Positions 17,504-25,486 of a DNA stretch of 64,000 bases are shown one piece after another. Both the position numbers and the translations under genes were made by a program. This DNA comes from Acidaminococcaceae bacterium (GTDB lineage Bacteria; Bacillota; Negativicutes; Acidaminococcales; Acidaminococcaceae). The notes under the pieces are model-generated. The model searched no databases and was not told the DNA's origin. It saw only the letters and a program-made list of their open reading frames with translations. The DNA is taken from the NCBI GenBank assembly GCA_022484685.1, contig JAKVKY010000001.1, positions 58,635-122,634 on the forward strand, written 5' to 3'. Every line of letters starts with the position of its first letter. Position 1 is the stretch's first letter.

Positions 17504-18787
17504 TTATTTGGCAATCAAGCGTTTGCCGCGAGTCTCGCATTCCGCGTAAATCTTTTCTTCGTCCATGAACAACGGTTTACCATGTTGCAGCAGCAACTTG
17601 CCGTTAATGATAACCGTATCGGCGTCGGCAGAGTTAGCTGCGTATACGAAGAGAGATAAACGATCATGCCGCGGATACCAGTAGGGCTTGTGCATATCGT
17701 AGAGCACGATGTCCGCCAGGTAACCTGGTTCCAGTTTGCCCAGCTGGTCAAAACCGATGGCTTGGGCGCCGTTGTACGTAGCCATGTCCAGTGCCGTCTT
17801 AGCCGGTACAGCCAGCGGATCGCCGCTAAAGCCTTTATGAATCATGGCGGCCATGCGGCATTCTTCTAACATATCCAGGTTATTGTTGCTGGAGGCACCG
17901 TCGGTACCTAAAGCTACGCATACTTGCGCCTGCAACATTTGCGGTACCGGGGCAAAACCGCTGGCCAGTTTTAAATTGCTCTGGGGATTATGTACGGCAC
18001 GCACTTTTTTGGCAGCCATCAATTTAATCTCCGCCGGCGTCACATGTACGCAGTGGGCCGCCAAGAGACCGTTTTCTAAAAAGCCGAAACTGTCGGCAAA
18101 CTCAATGGGCGTCTTGCCGTAAGCTTGGACGCAGTCCTTAACTTCCTGCTCCGTCTCGGACAGATGCATATGAATCTCGGAACCCAGTTTATCTGCTGCC
18201 AGTTTCACTTTCTTCAAAAATTCCGGATTACAGGTGTAAGGCGCGTGAGGTCCCAGCATGACCTTGATGCGGCCGTCAGCCTTGTTGTTCCAGTTCTGGA
18301 ACAGTTCCACATTTTCTGCCAGCTTGGTGTCCGCATCCGGCGCGTTGCCAATCAGGCCCCGGGCCAGGGACGCCCGGAAACCGGTTTCTTCTACGGCACG
18401 GGCGGTAGCGTCCATGAAAAAGTACATGTCCGCAAAAGCCGTGGTACCGCTTCTCAGCATTTCCAAAATAGCTAACTGAGTGCCCCAGTAAATGGCATCC
18501 CCGTCCAGGTTAGCCTCAGCCGGCCAGATCATCTTGTTCAGCCAGTCCATGAGCGCCATGTCGTCGGCGTAGCTTCGCAGCAAAGTCATGGCCGCATGGG
18601 TATGGGCGTTGACCATGCCGGGTACGGCTAACTTATCCGTGCCGTCAATAACTTGCGCATCGGCAAAACCGGGAATAGTTTTGGCGCTGATGGCGGTAAT
18701 CTTGTTATCGGTGATAGCGATATTCATCTTGGGGTATTGAGGCCCCTGGTTAATCAGTTCTACATTTTTGATCAGCAGCTTGGACAT
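17504..18787 (-). CDS. mtaD: 5-methylthioadenosine/S-adenosylhomocysteine deaminase
   Basis: Metal-dependent amidohydrolase that deaminates MTA, SAH or 5'-deoxyadenosine to the inosine forms. Visible are the metal ligands of NAHTHAAMTLLR, HMHLSETEQE, the AAHCVH region and GTDGASSNNNLDMLEE, all in the order of the MtaD/TrzN group; length is 427 aa. It starts two bases after the aldolase stop and sits in the same run as mtnP, mtnA and ahcY. The exact substrate preference within this family cannot be read from sequence; the context favours MTA/5'-deoxyadenosine/SAH. Confidence 0.88.
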   Translation of the reverse strand: MSKLLIKNVELINQGPQYPKMNIAITDNKITAISAKTIPGFADAQVIDGTDKLAVPGMVNAHTHAAMTLLRSYADDMALMDWLNKMIWPAEANLDGDAIYWGTQLAILEMLRSGTTAFADMYFFMDATARAVEETGFRASLARGLIGNAPDADTKLAENVELFQNWNNKADGRIKVMLGPHAPYTCNPEFLKKVKLAADKLGSEIHMHLSETEQEVKDCVQAYGKTPIEFADSFGFLENGLLAAHCVHVTPAEIKLMAAKKVRAVHNPQSNLKLASGFAPVPQMLQAQVCVALGTDGASSNNNLDMLEECRMAAMIHKGFSGDPLAVPAKTALDMATYNGAQAIGFDQLGKLEPGYLADIVLYDMHKPYWYPRHDRLSLFVYAANSADADTVIINGKLLLQHGKPLFMDEEKIYAECETRGKRLIAK

Positions 18788-18789
18788 GC

Positions 18790-19464
18790 TTATTCTTCTC
18801 CTCTTTGACGTTTAAAGTAATGCTCCACGTAAAACTTATGCATGGTTTCCACATCTTTCTTGCTTAATTCCTTGGCCCCGCCCAGGCTGGCCGCGGTACA
18901 ATAAATCTCGGCGGCTTTTTCCACCAGTTCGGCGGTCATGTAAGCTTCCTTCATGTCGCGTCCCCAGCAGACTACGCCGTGGTTGGCCATAAAAGCAGCC
19001 CGTTTTTTACCCAGAGCCTGGAGCACGTTCTGCGCCAGTTCCTCGGTGCCCGGCATCGCATAGGCAGCACAGTCTACGGAGCCGCCTACGACCTGGGCCG
19101 TATCTTCGATAATAGGCGGCAGGTCTTTGCGCAGCACTGCCAAGGTGCAGGCGAAGATACTATGGGTATGGATGACGGCCCCGGCTTCGGGGAATTTTTT
19201 ATAAATAGCCACATGAAGCTTGGTTTCCGTGGAGGGATAAGAATTACCCGTCATCTTGATGCCATCGCTGTTGACGATGACAATATCGTCCGGGGTCAGC
19301 GTATCATAACTGTGACCGGACGGGGTCACGGCGTAAGAATCTTTATCAATCCTGGCGCTGACGTTGCCCCAGGATCCGGCCATCAAAGCTTTTTTACTTA
19401 ACAGTTGACTGGTAACTACTACCTCTTTGCGGACATTGACGATATGCAGGTCTTCTCTTTTCAT
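18790..19464 (-). CDS. Class II aldolase (candidate 5-(methylthio)ribulose/5-deoxyribulose 1-phosphate aldolase)
   Basis: Zinc-dependent class II aldolase of the AraD/FucA family. Visible are GSWGNVSAR (phosphate site), TPSGHSYDTLTPDD, the catalytic/metal region STETKLHVAIYK and metal histidines in VIHTHSIFAC and ANHGVVCWG. By sequence alone it could be L-fuculose-phosphate aldolase or a relative. Placement after mtnP and mtnA matches the DHAP shunt, in which such an aldolase splits 5-deoxyribulose 1-phosphate or methylthioribulose 1-phosphate into DHAP and an aldehyde; that assignment is inference. It is shorter than needed for MtnB plus later Met-salvage steps. ATG 19464 is best placed behind GGGGGAG; GTG 19473 is the alternative. 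Confidence 0.85.
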   Translation of the reverse strand: MKREDLHIVNVRKEVVVTSQLLSKKALMAGSWGNVSARIDKDSYAVTPSGHSYDTLTPDDIVIVNSDGIKMTGNSYPSTETKLHVAIYKKFPEAGAVIHTHSIFACTLAVLRKDLPPIIEDTAQVVGGSVDCAAYAMPGTEELAQNVLQALGKKRAAFMANHGVVCWGRDMKEAYMTAELVEKAAEIYCTAASLGGAKELSKKDVETMHKFYVEHYFKRQRGEE

Positions 19465-19496
19465 GATTCCCACTCCCCCTTTTATACTTTTTGGAC

Positions 19497-19519
19497 TGCT
19501 TAAGCGGACAACTTAAGCA
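19497..19519 (-). other. Inverted repeat in the ahcY-aldolase gap
   Basis: Perfect 8-bp arms TGCTTAAG (19497-19504) and CTTAAGCA (19512-19519) with a 7-base loop, about 33 bases ahead of the aldolase start. No U-run follows, so it is more likely an mRNA processing or stability element, or an operator, than a terminator. Confidence 0.4.
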
Positions 19520-19529
19520 CTGGCAAACT

Positions 19530-20774
19530 TTAAGCCTGGTGCAGATAAGCTTGCTGTTCCGGCGACAAGGTATCTATCGCGTACCCCATGGCCTGGAGTT
19601 TTAAAGTGGCCACCTCGGTATCCAGTTCGTGCGGCAGTACGTACAAACCTTTCGCCAGTTTGCCTTTATTTTCCAGCAGGTACCGCATAGCCAGGAACTG
19701 CATGGCGAAAGACAGGTCCATGATCTCTACCGCATGACCGTCGCCGCAGGCCAGATTTACCAGCCGGCCTTCGCCCAGCAGGTTCAGATGCCTGCCGTCC
19801 TGCATGGTATAGGTAGTAATATTCTTCCGGACCTCGTACGGTTTTTCCACGCTCAAAGCTTCCAGGTCCGGCTTGTTCACTTCCACGTCAAAGTGGCCGG
19901 CGTTGGCCAGGACCACCCCGTCTTTCATGACCTGGAAGTGTTCCTTGCGGATCACGTCCTTACAGCCGGTGACGGTGACGAAAAAGTCGCCCACCTTGGC
20001 TGCTTCCTGCATGGGCAGGCACCGGAATCCATCGAAGACAGCTTCGATACCTTTGACCGGATCCACTTCCGTGACGATGACATTGGCGCCTAAACCTTTG
20101 GCGCGCATGGCCACACCTTTACCGCACCAGCCGTAACCGGCCACGACCACGGTCTTGCCTGCCACGGATAGATTGGTGGTACGCATGATGCCGTCCCAGG
20201 CAGATTGACCGGTACCATAACGGTTATCAAATAAATACTTGCAGTAAGAATCATTGACGGCAATCATGGGGAAAGCCAACTTGCCGCTGGCGGCTAAGGC
20301 TTTCAGGCGATGAACGCCGGTGGTAGTTTCCTCACTGCCGCCGAGCAGGCCCGGAATTAAATCCCGGCGGGTGGCGTGCAGCTTGTGCACCAGGTCGCCG
20401 CCGTCATCCACGATAAGGGCAGGCTTGCTGTCCAGGGCTTTGTCTAAATATAAATCATATTCCCTGGCCGTGCAGGCATGGGTGGCAAAAACGGTGATGC
20501 CGCTGGCTACCAGGGCCGCGGCTACATCATCCTGGGTGGACAAGGGATTACTGCCCGTGACCACCACGTTGGCGCCGCAGTTATGCAAAGTCTGGGCCAG
20601 ATACGCGGTCTTGGCTTCCAGATGGATGGTCACCACCATGTTGATGCCTTTAAAAATCTTTTTTGCCGCATATTTGGCGTTCAAATAATTTAAGAGCGGC
20701 ATATGGGCCTTGGCCCAGGTAATTTTTTGCTGACCGGCACCGGCCAGGTTTTTATCTTTAATCATACTTTCCAT
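19530..20774 (-). CDS. ahcY: Adenosylhomocysteinase
   Basis: NAD+-dependent hydrolysis of S-adenosylhomocysteine to homocysteine and adenosine, removing the product inhibitor of methyltransferases. Visible are VTIHLEAKTAYLAQTLHNCGA, VTGSNPLSTQDDVAAAL, the substrate region DDGGDLV, NRYGTGQSAWDGIMRTTN, and the NAD-binding VVVAGYGWCGKGVAMRAKGLGA. At 414 aa it is the short form lacking the eukaryotic-type insertion. The ATG lies inside the 3' end of mtnA (13-base overlap) with AGGAGG 10 bases upstream. The operon setting gives it a by-product salvage role. Confidence 0.95.
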   Translation of the reverse strand: MESMIKDKNLAGAGQQKITWAKAHMPLLNYLNAKYAAKKIFKGINMVVTIHLEAKTAYLAQTLHNCGANVVVTGSNPLSTQDDVAAALVASGITVFATHACTAREYDLYLDKALDSKPALIVDDGGDLVHKLHATRRDLIPGLLGGSEETTTGVHRLKALAASGKLAFPMIAVNDSYCKYLFDNRYGTGQSAWDGIMRTTNLSVAGKTVVVAGYGWCGKGVAMRAKGLGANVIVTEVDPVKGIEAVFDGFRCLPMQEAAKVGDFFVTVTGCKDVIRKEHFQVMKDGVVLANAGHFDVEVNKPDLEALSVEKPYEVRKNITTYTMQDGRHLNLLGEGRLVNLACGDGHAVEIMDLSFAMQFLAMRYLLENKGKLAKGLYVLPHELDTEVATLKLQAMGYAIDTLSPEQQAYLHQA

Positions 20775-21835
20775 TGGCTATGAGCCTCCTTCAAGACTTG
20801 TTGCTGTAAATTTTTAATGCTGGCTGCAAAAGGCGGCCTGAGCACACCGTATTCAGTGATGATGCCGCTGATCAGTTCCGCCGGCGTCACGTCAAAGGCC
20901 GGATTGAAGACCGGTACATGGGACGGCGCCACCGGCACTCCCTGCACAGAACGGACTTCTTCCGGAGCGCGTTCCTCGATAGGAATCTCCCGGCCGCTGG
21001 CCAGGTTAAAATCAAAAGTGCTGGCGGGTGCAGCGATATAAAATGGTACGTGAAAATGCCGGGCGGCTAAAGCCACGCCGAAGGTGCCAATCTTATTGGC
21101 CGCGTCGCCGTTGGCGGCAATCCTGTCCGCACCGGTGATCACTACGTTGACGCCTTTTTGGGCCATGGTCCAGGCGGCCATGCCGTCCGTGATGGTCGTG
21201 ACCGGGATGCCATCTGCTAAAAGTTCCCAGGCAGTGAGACGGGCGCCCTGCAATAAAGGACGGGTCTCATCAGAAAAGACCATCTTGATTTTGCCCAGGG
21301 CATAAGCACTGCGGATGACGCCTAGGGCTGTCCCCCAGCCACAGGTGGCCAGGGCGCCGGCGTTACAGTGAGTTAAGACTACGCTCTCAGCCGGTAAAAT
21401 AGCGGCACCGTACGCGCCCATCTTTTTATTGGTGGCAATATCCGCGTCGTAAATCTGTTGCGCCAGTTTGGTTAAGCGTACAGCAAGTTCCGGCACAGGC
21501 GTGCCGGCGGCCGCTAATTTTTGGGCAGCAGCGTACATCAGGTTCGCGCCCCAGCTTAAATTCACCGCCGTAGGCCGGGCCGCACAAATTTCCTCTTTGG
21601 CTGCCAGGTACGGACCCTTAATATCGGCCGTCGTCTGTACGGTTGCCGTAAAAGCCAGCACCATGGCAAAAGCCGCGGCGGCTCCCAAAGCCGGTGCGCC
21701 CCGCACTTCCAGTTTTTGGATGGCTTGGCACACACGCCGGTAATCTTTACAGGTAATATATTGTACTGATTGCGGCAGCTTGGTCTGATCTAACAGCACC
21801 AGACCTTCCTGCCTCCACTCCATGGTCTTGACCAT
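20762..21835 (-). CDS. mtnA: Methylthioribose-1-phosphate isomerase (aldose-ketose isomerase)
   Basis: Converts 5-methylthioribose 1-phosphate, and in known cases 5-deoxyribose 1-phosphate, to the ribulose form. It is related to eIF2B alpha but carries the MtnA set: VRGAPALGAAAAFA, the catalytic Cys in LTHCNAGALATCGWGTALGV, and the catalytic Asp in TGADRIAANGDAANKIGT. Length 357 aa is typical. It starts one base after mtnP stops and overlaps ahcY. No mtnK, mtnW, mtnX, mtnD or mtnE is in the window, so a full methionine-salvage ring is not seen; the aldolase downstream is the likely next step. Confidence 0.95.
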   Translation of the reverse strand: MVKTMEWRQEGLVLLDQTKLPQSVQYITCKDYRRVCQAIQKLEVRGAPALGAAAAFAMVLAFTATVQTTADIKGPYLAAKEEICAARPTAVNLSWGANLMYAAAQKLAAAGTPVPELAVRLTKLAQQIYDADIATNKKMGAYGAAILPAESVVLTHCNAGALATCGWGTALGVIRSAYALGKIKMVFSDETRPLLQGARLTAWELLADGIPVTTITDGMAAWTMAQKGVNVVITGADRIAANGDAANKIGTFGVALAARHFHVPFYIAAPASTFDFNLASGREIPIEERAPEEVRSVQGVPVAPSHVPVFNPAFDVTPAELISGIITEYGVLRPPFAASIKNLQQQVLKEAHSQWKV

Positions 21836-21836
21836 C

Positions 21837-22634
21837 TTACAGTTTAAAGCCTCCGAATTCCGCCATCGCGTGCCGGCAGTTGCAAACTACCTGGACCGGG
21901 TCGTTGTCGGCGATGAAGGCCGTCATTAATTTTTCCATGTTGCTGATGCTCTTTTTCATGGCCGCTTCCACCTCACTATGAGAAAGCGGCGTCGGCGAAA
22001 TACCGGCGGCCATGTTGGTGACGATGGCGCAGTTGGTATAACAAATTTCCGCTTCCCGGGCCAGGAAACATTCCTGGGCATTGGTCATGCCTACCAGGTC
22101 GCCGCCTACCAGGGCGAACATCTTAATCTCGGCCGCCGTTTCAAAACGAGGGCCTTCCGTGCACACATAGCAGCCGGTCTTATGGAACGGGATGCCGGTT
22201 TTTTCCAGGCAGCGGATGACCTTGCTGCGCAAAGTGTCGCAGTAAGGATGGGTGACATCCACATGCCCCACGCCCCGGTCCGGGTTATCGTAAAAGGTAT
22301 TGACCCGGCTCTTGGTAAAATCTAACAGCTGGTCGCAGACGACAAAATGGCCGGCCGTCATCTTCTGGTTCAGGGAACCTACTGCCGTGGTGGCAAAAAT
22401 TTCGTCCACCCCCTGGCTCTTGAGCGCCCAGATATTAGCCCGGTAGTTGACCAGGTGCGGTGGTACCGTATGGCCGACGCCGTGCCGGGTGATAAAGAAA
22501 ACCTGATTGCCGGACATGGTGCCGATGTTGCATAATGCCTTGCCATAAGGCGTATTGATAATCTTTTCCTTAAAACCTTGTAAAGCTTCCGGACTATAAA
22601 TGCCGGTGCCGCCAATGATACCAATCTTCCGCAT
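21837..22634 (-). CDS. mtnP: MtnP family phosphorylase (MTA or methylthioinosine phosphorylase)
   Basis: Purine nucleoside phosphorylase superfamily, MTAP branch: IGIIGGTGIYSPEAL at the N-terminus, FITRHGVGHTVPPHLVNYRANIWAL, TTAVGSLN, and YVCTEGPRFETAAEI. It cleaves the nucleoside with phosphate to give methylthio(deoxy)ribose 1-phosphate. At the base-binding position, where human MTAP has Asp220 in a TDYD stretch, this protein has VTNMAAG with Asn207 (codon 22014-22016), the residue linked to 6-oxopurine use in PNP-type enzymes. With mtaD in the operon, methylthioinosine or deoxyinosine may be the real substrate; this is inference. ATG 22634 has GGAGG ahead; the longer frame to 22685 is not used. 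Confidence 0.93.
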   Translation of the reverse strand: MRKIGIIGGTGIYSPEALQGFKEKIINTPYGKALCNIGTMSGNQVFFITRHGVGHTVPPHLVNYRANIWALKSQGVDEIFATTAVGSLNQKMTAGHFVVCDQLLDFTKSRVNTFYDNPDRGVGHVDVTHPYCDTLRSKVIRCLEKTGIPFHKTGCYVCTEGPRFETAAEIKMFALVGGDLVGMTNAQECFLAREAEICYTNCAIVTNMAAGISPTPLSHSEVEAAMKKSISNMEKLMTAFIADNDPVQVVCNCRHAMAEFGGFKL

Positions 22635-22727
22635 AAGTTTACCTCCATCTTTTAACATCCATCTTTTACCAGAGACCTTTAACAAGTAATCATAAACATT
22701 ATTTTGTTTCTGGTACTGCCAGACTGC

Positions 22728-23372
22728 TTACCGGTCTAACAGTGTCAGTAATTCTTCGGGCTTGTCGATACAATAATCCGGCTGGCCCAGCTTGAGCAGC
22801 TGTCCGTGGTCGAACAGGCTGTAATTTACTGCCACCGTCCGGCAGCCGGCGGCGCGTCCGCTGATTAAATCATAAGGGCTGTCCCCTACGCATAAACAGT
22901 CGGCGCCGTTCAGGCCTAAAACTTTAAGGGCAGCTAGGCTGGGTTCCGCATCCGGTTTAGGCTTCTTGACCTGACCGTTGCCGATAACGCAGCTAAAAAA
23001 CTTTTCCAGATTGAACAACTGCAGGGCTTTACGGGCGGTGACTTCGAACTTGGAAGTTACGATGGCTAATTTGATGTCCCGCTTTTGGAGTTCGGTCAGC
23101 GTCTGGTACATGCCCGGGATGGCTTTGGCTTTCTGGTCATGGACCAGCAGCTGGTAATTCCGGTATTCCTGCGCCAGTTCCTGGCCCCGACCGGGAAAAA
23201 GTGCCTCCAGACCTTCTACCAGGGGCCTACCGAAGTACTGGATAAAACCGGCGTGAGGATAAAGTTTCCCCAGGCAAGTCGTGGTAGCATGGTCAAAACA
23301 TGCCAGGATAAGTTCATTGGTATTGACCAGTGTGCCATCCATATCAAAAAGAATCCCTTGTACCTTTGCCAC
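22728..23372 (-). CDS. HAD superfamily hydrolase (PpaX/Gph-like phosphatase)
   Basis: Haloacid-dehalogenase phosphatase of the PGP/PpaX type. Visible are motif I (GILFDMDGTLVNTNE), motif II (LAIVTSKF), a conserved Lys in NGQVKKPKPDAEP, and motif III/IV (CLCVGDSPYDLISGRAAG). The cap region lies at about residues 16-80. The substrate is unknown: pyrophosphate, phosphoglycolate or another small phosphomonoester. GTG 23372 follows AGGAGG. It is the first gene behind a promoter and lies 93 bases upstream of mtnP, so it may be co-transcribed with the salvage genes. Confidence 0.85.
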   Translation of the reverse strand: MAKVQGILFDMDGTLVNTNELILACFDHATTTCLGKLYPHAGFIQYFGRPLVEGLEALFPGRGQELAQEYRNYQLLVHDQKAKAIPGMYQTLTELQKRDIKLAIVTSKFEVTARKALQLFNLEKFFSCVIGNGQVKKPKPDAEPSLAALKVLGLNGADCLCVGDSPYDLISGRAAGCRTVAVNYSLFDHGQLLKLGQPDYCIDKPEELLTLLDR

Positions 23373-23399
23373 CTTGACCTCCTGTTACACTTCTGTATT

Positions 23400-23427
23400 A
23401 TTATATTTTATCACATTTGGCAGGCAA
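23400..23427 (-). promoter_or_regulatory. Promoter for the HAD phosphatase / salvage operon
   Basis: On the minus strand TTGCCT (23422-23427), a 16-base spacer and TATAAT (23400-23405) lie about 28 bases ahead of the GTG start at 23372. No other equally good promoter was found before nfnB, so this may drive the whole run down to 15.2 kb. Confidence 0.65.
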
Positions 23428-23466
23428 AAGGAACCGCCGGCCCGTTAGTTTTACGAACTTGGCCCA

Positions 23467-23494
23467 TAAAAAAACCGGCTCGCTGGGAGCCGGT
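23467..23494 (-). terminator. Terminator downstream of the glycosyltransferase
   Basis: An 8-bp GC-rich stem ACCGGCTC/GAGCCGGT (23474-23481 with 23487-23494) and a 5-base loop, followed by T7 on the minus strand. It ends the psd-pssA-glycosyltransferase unit. Confidence 0.9.
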
Positions 23495-23500
23495 CTTTCA

Positions 23501-24790
23501 TTATTTAAGAGCCTTGGTCAGGATAACTTGCTTCGGTCCTACATGCACCACATCTTCCGGGATCACTACGTCGTTGAAGCCGATGGCCCGGGTGTGCAGC
23601 GTATGGCTCCATACATGCTGGTTCCGTTTCAGGAAACCGATAGCGGTGATAGGAATCCAGGTATAGATGAAGAACGGATACGTTAACAGGTAAGCCCAGG
23701 ATTTCCAGGAAGCCCTGATTTTAATCAGTACGGCCACCGGGAACAGATACTGGCCGATACCGATGACCTGCCAGACCGCCATGGGCAAAACATCATAGAG
23801 GATGTTGGTATAGAACGGGATAAATTCGTAAATGTAGCTAGCGATGATAAAGAATGCCGAGATTAATAAGAAGTAAGGCTGGAACATATCGATGACGCCA
23901 TCCAGTAAGAGGATGTTATGTTCCTTGATGCCTTTAAACAGCATCTTGGGAATGTAGCGATTAGCCACGTCAAAGTTACCTTGCGCCCAGCGTACCCGCT
24001 GGTTCCAGGCAGCCTTAAAGGTCAGCGGCTTCTCATCATAGATAACGGCGTCATGAGCCCAGGTAGTCGGAATACCTTCCATCAGGGCCTTCATGGTAAA
24101 TTCTTCGTCTTCCGTCAGGCAGGTTGCACCCCAGCCGTGACGCTTTAAAACTTCCGTGTCGATACACATACCGGTGCCGCCTAAAACGCAGGACAAACCG
24201 ATATTATATTTGGCCAGATGCCAGATGTGGTTCGTGATCCAGAAGGAGATGGCGAACATGGCTGAAACCCAGCTGTCTTCAGGATTTTTTGTATCCAGGT
24301 AGCCCTGGATGATCTTTTCTCCGTGGCAGAGACGGCTGTTCATTTCCTTTAAGAAGTTAGGATGTACCAGGTTATCCGCATCAAAGATGCAGACCGCATC
24401 ATATTTCTTGTCCATGGCAAAGAGCCTGTGGAACATCCACTCCAGGGCAAAGCCTTTACCCTTGCCGCTGTCGCTGAAACGTTCCTGTACCAGGGCGCCG
24501 GCCTTAGCTGCAACGGCGGCCGTCTGATCCTGGCAGTTATCAGCTACCACGTAAATATCATATAACTGGTGGTTATAATTTAACAGTTTCAGGTTTTCTA
24601 CCAGCTGCCCGATGACCCGCTCTTCATTATGGGCGCAGACAATGAGCGCAAAAGTTTTTACCTCATCGTAAATCTTGACTTCCTTCTTCTTGCCGAAGAG
24701 GCCGAAAAAGGACAAGGTGAAATAATAAATCGTAAAGAAAACGATGAGCAGTTGCAGGGGTATCATGATGTAATCAAAATACGTACTCAT
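23501..24790 (-). CDS. Membrane glycosyltransferase, GT2 family
   Basis: Processive-type family 2 glycosyltransferase. An N-terminal membrane segment (about residues 8-30) is followed by the GT-A catalytic domain with ALIVCAHNEE, VVADNCQDQT, the metal DxD equivalent in CIFDADNLV, the acceptor motif TEDEEFT and QRVRWAQGN (QxxRW). Three or more C-terminal membrane segments (about residues 300-395) follow. The QxxRW motif and membrane architecture resemble cellulose/hyaluronan-synthase-like enzymes, but the product is unknown. It follows psd and pssA in the same unit (19 bases after pssA), which suggests an envelope or glycolipid role. Confidence 0.85.
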   Translation of the reverse strand: MSTYFDYIMIPLQLLIVFFTIYYFTLSFFGLFGKKKEVKIYDEVKTFALIVCAHNEERVIGQLVENLKLLNYNHQLYDIYVVADNCQDQTAAVAAKAGALVQERFSDSGKGKGFALEWMFHRLFAMDKKYDAVCIFDADNLVHPNFLKEMNSRLCHGEKIIQGYLDTKNPEDSWVSAMFAISFWITNHIWHLAKYNIGLSCVLGGTGMCIDTEVLKRHGWGATCLTEDEEFTMKALMEGIPTTWAHDAVIYDEKPLTFKAAWNQRVRWAQGNFDVANRYIPKMLFKGIKEHNILLLDGVIDMFQPYFLLISAFFIIASYIYEFIPFYTNILYDVLPMAVWQVIGIGQYLFPVAVLIKIRASWKSWAYLLTYPFFIYTWIPITAIGFLKRNQHVWSHTLHTRAIGFNDVVIPEDVVHVGPKQVILTKALK

Positions 24791-24808
24791 TAAACTACAC
24801 TAACCTTT

Positions 24809-25486
24809 CTACTGTTTGACGAACAGCAAAACATAAAGGGCGTTGATGATGCCGGCGATAAAATACGTGAACATGCAGACAAACGGCCAGCCGGCTGGAC
24901 GATGGAACAACAGGGCCACGCCGATCACGACCGCGATAATTACAGGAATCCTGAACATGGGATTGCCATGTCCTTTAAAATCAGGGAACTTCACATTACT
25001 ATATAATATACAAGCTGTGGCAAAAGTCAAGAGCGCGGTGAAGCCGGTGGAAAAATTAAAACCGGACAACACATAGGTGGCCAGCACACAAGCGCCGGCC
25101 GGAATAGGCATGCCCTGAAAATAACCATGGATGGCGGTGACGTTCACATTAAAGCGGGCCAGGCGCATAGCGCCCATAAAAGTATAAAACCCGGCGATGA
25201 ATTTACCCAGCCAGCCCAGGTCTGTCAGGCCAAACTGGTAAATCAGGATGGCCGGTGCCACACCGAAGGCACCCAGGTCACACATGCTGTCCATCTCCAC
25301 CCCGAAAGGACCGCTGACACCCAGAAGTCTGGCTGCCCTGCCGTCCAGGGAATCGGCTACCACGGATAAGATAATGCAGATGGCAGCCAGGGAAAAATCT
25401 TTTTCAATCGTATAAAAAATAGAGATGACGCCTAATACCAGGCTGATACCGCTGATGGTATTGGGCACGATCCTTTTATAATTCAT
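24809..25486 (-). CDS. pssA: CDP-diacylglycerol--serine O-phosphatidyltransferase
   Basis: Makes phosphatidylserine from CDP-diacylglycerol and L-serine in the membrane. The CDP-alcohol phosphotransferase signature D-x2-D-G-x2-A-R-x8-G-x3-D-x3-D is seen in DSLDGRAARLLGVSGPFGVE followed by MDSMCD. Length is 225 aa with about six hydrophobic segments. It overlaps the psd stop by 4 bases, so the two steps from CDP-DAG to phosphatidylethanolamine are encoded as a pair. Confidence 0.93.
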   Translation of the reverse strand: MNYKRIVPNTISGISLVLGVISIFYTIEKDFSLAAICIILSVVADSLDGRAARLLGVSGPFGVEMDSMCDLGAFGVAPAILIYQFGLTDLGWLGKFIAGFYTFMGAMRLARFNVNVTAIHGYFQGMPIPAGACVLATYVLSGFNFSTGFTALLTFATACILYSNVKFPDFKGHGNPMFRIPVIIAVVIGVALLFHRPAGWPFVCMFTYFIAGIINALYVLLFVKQ

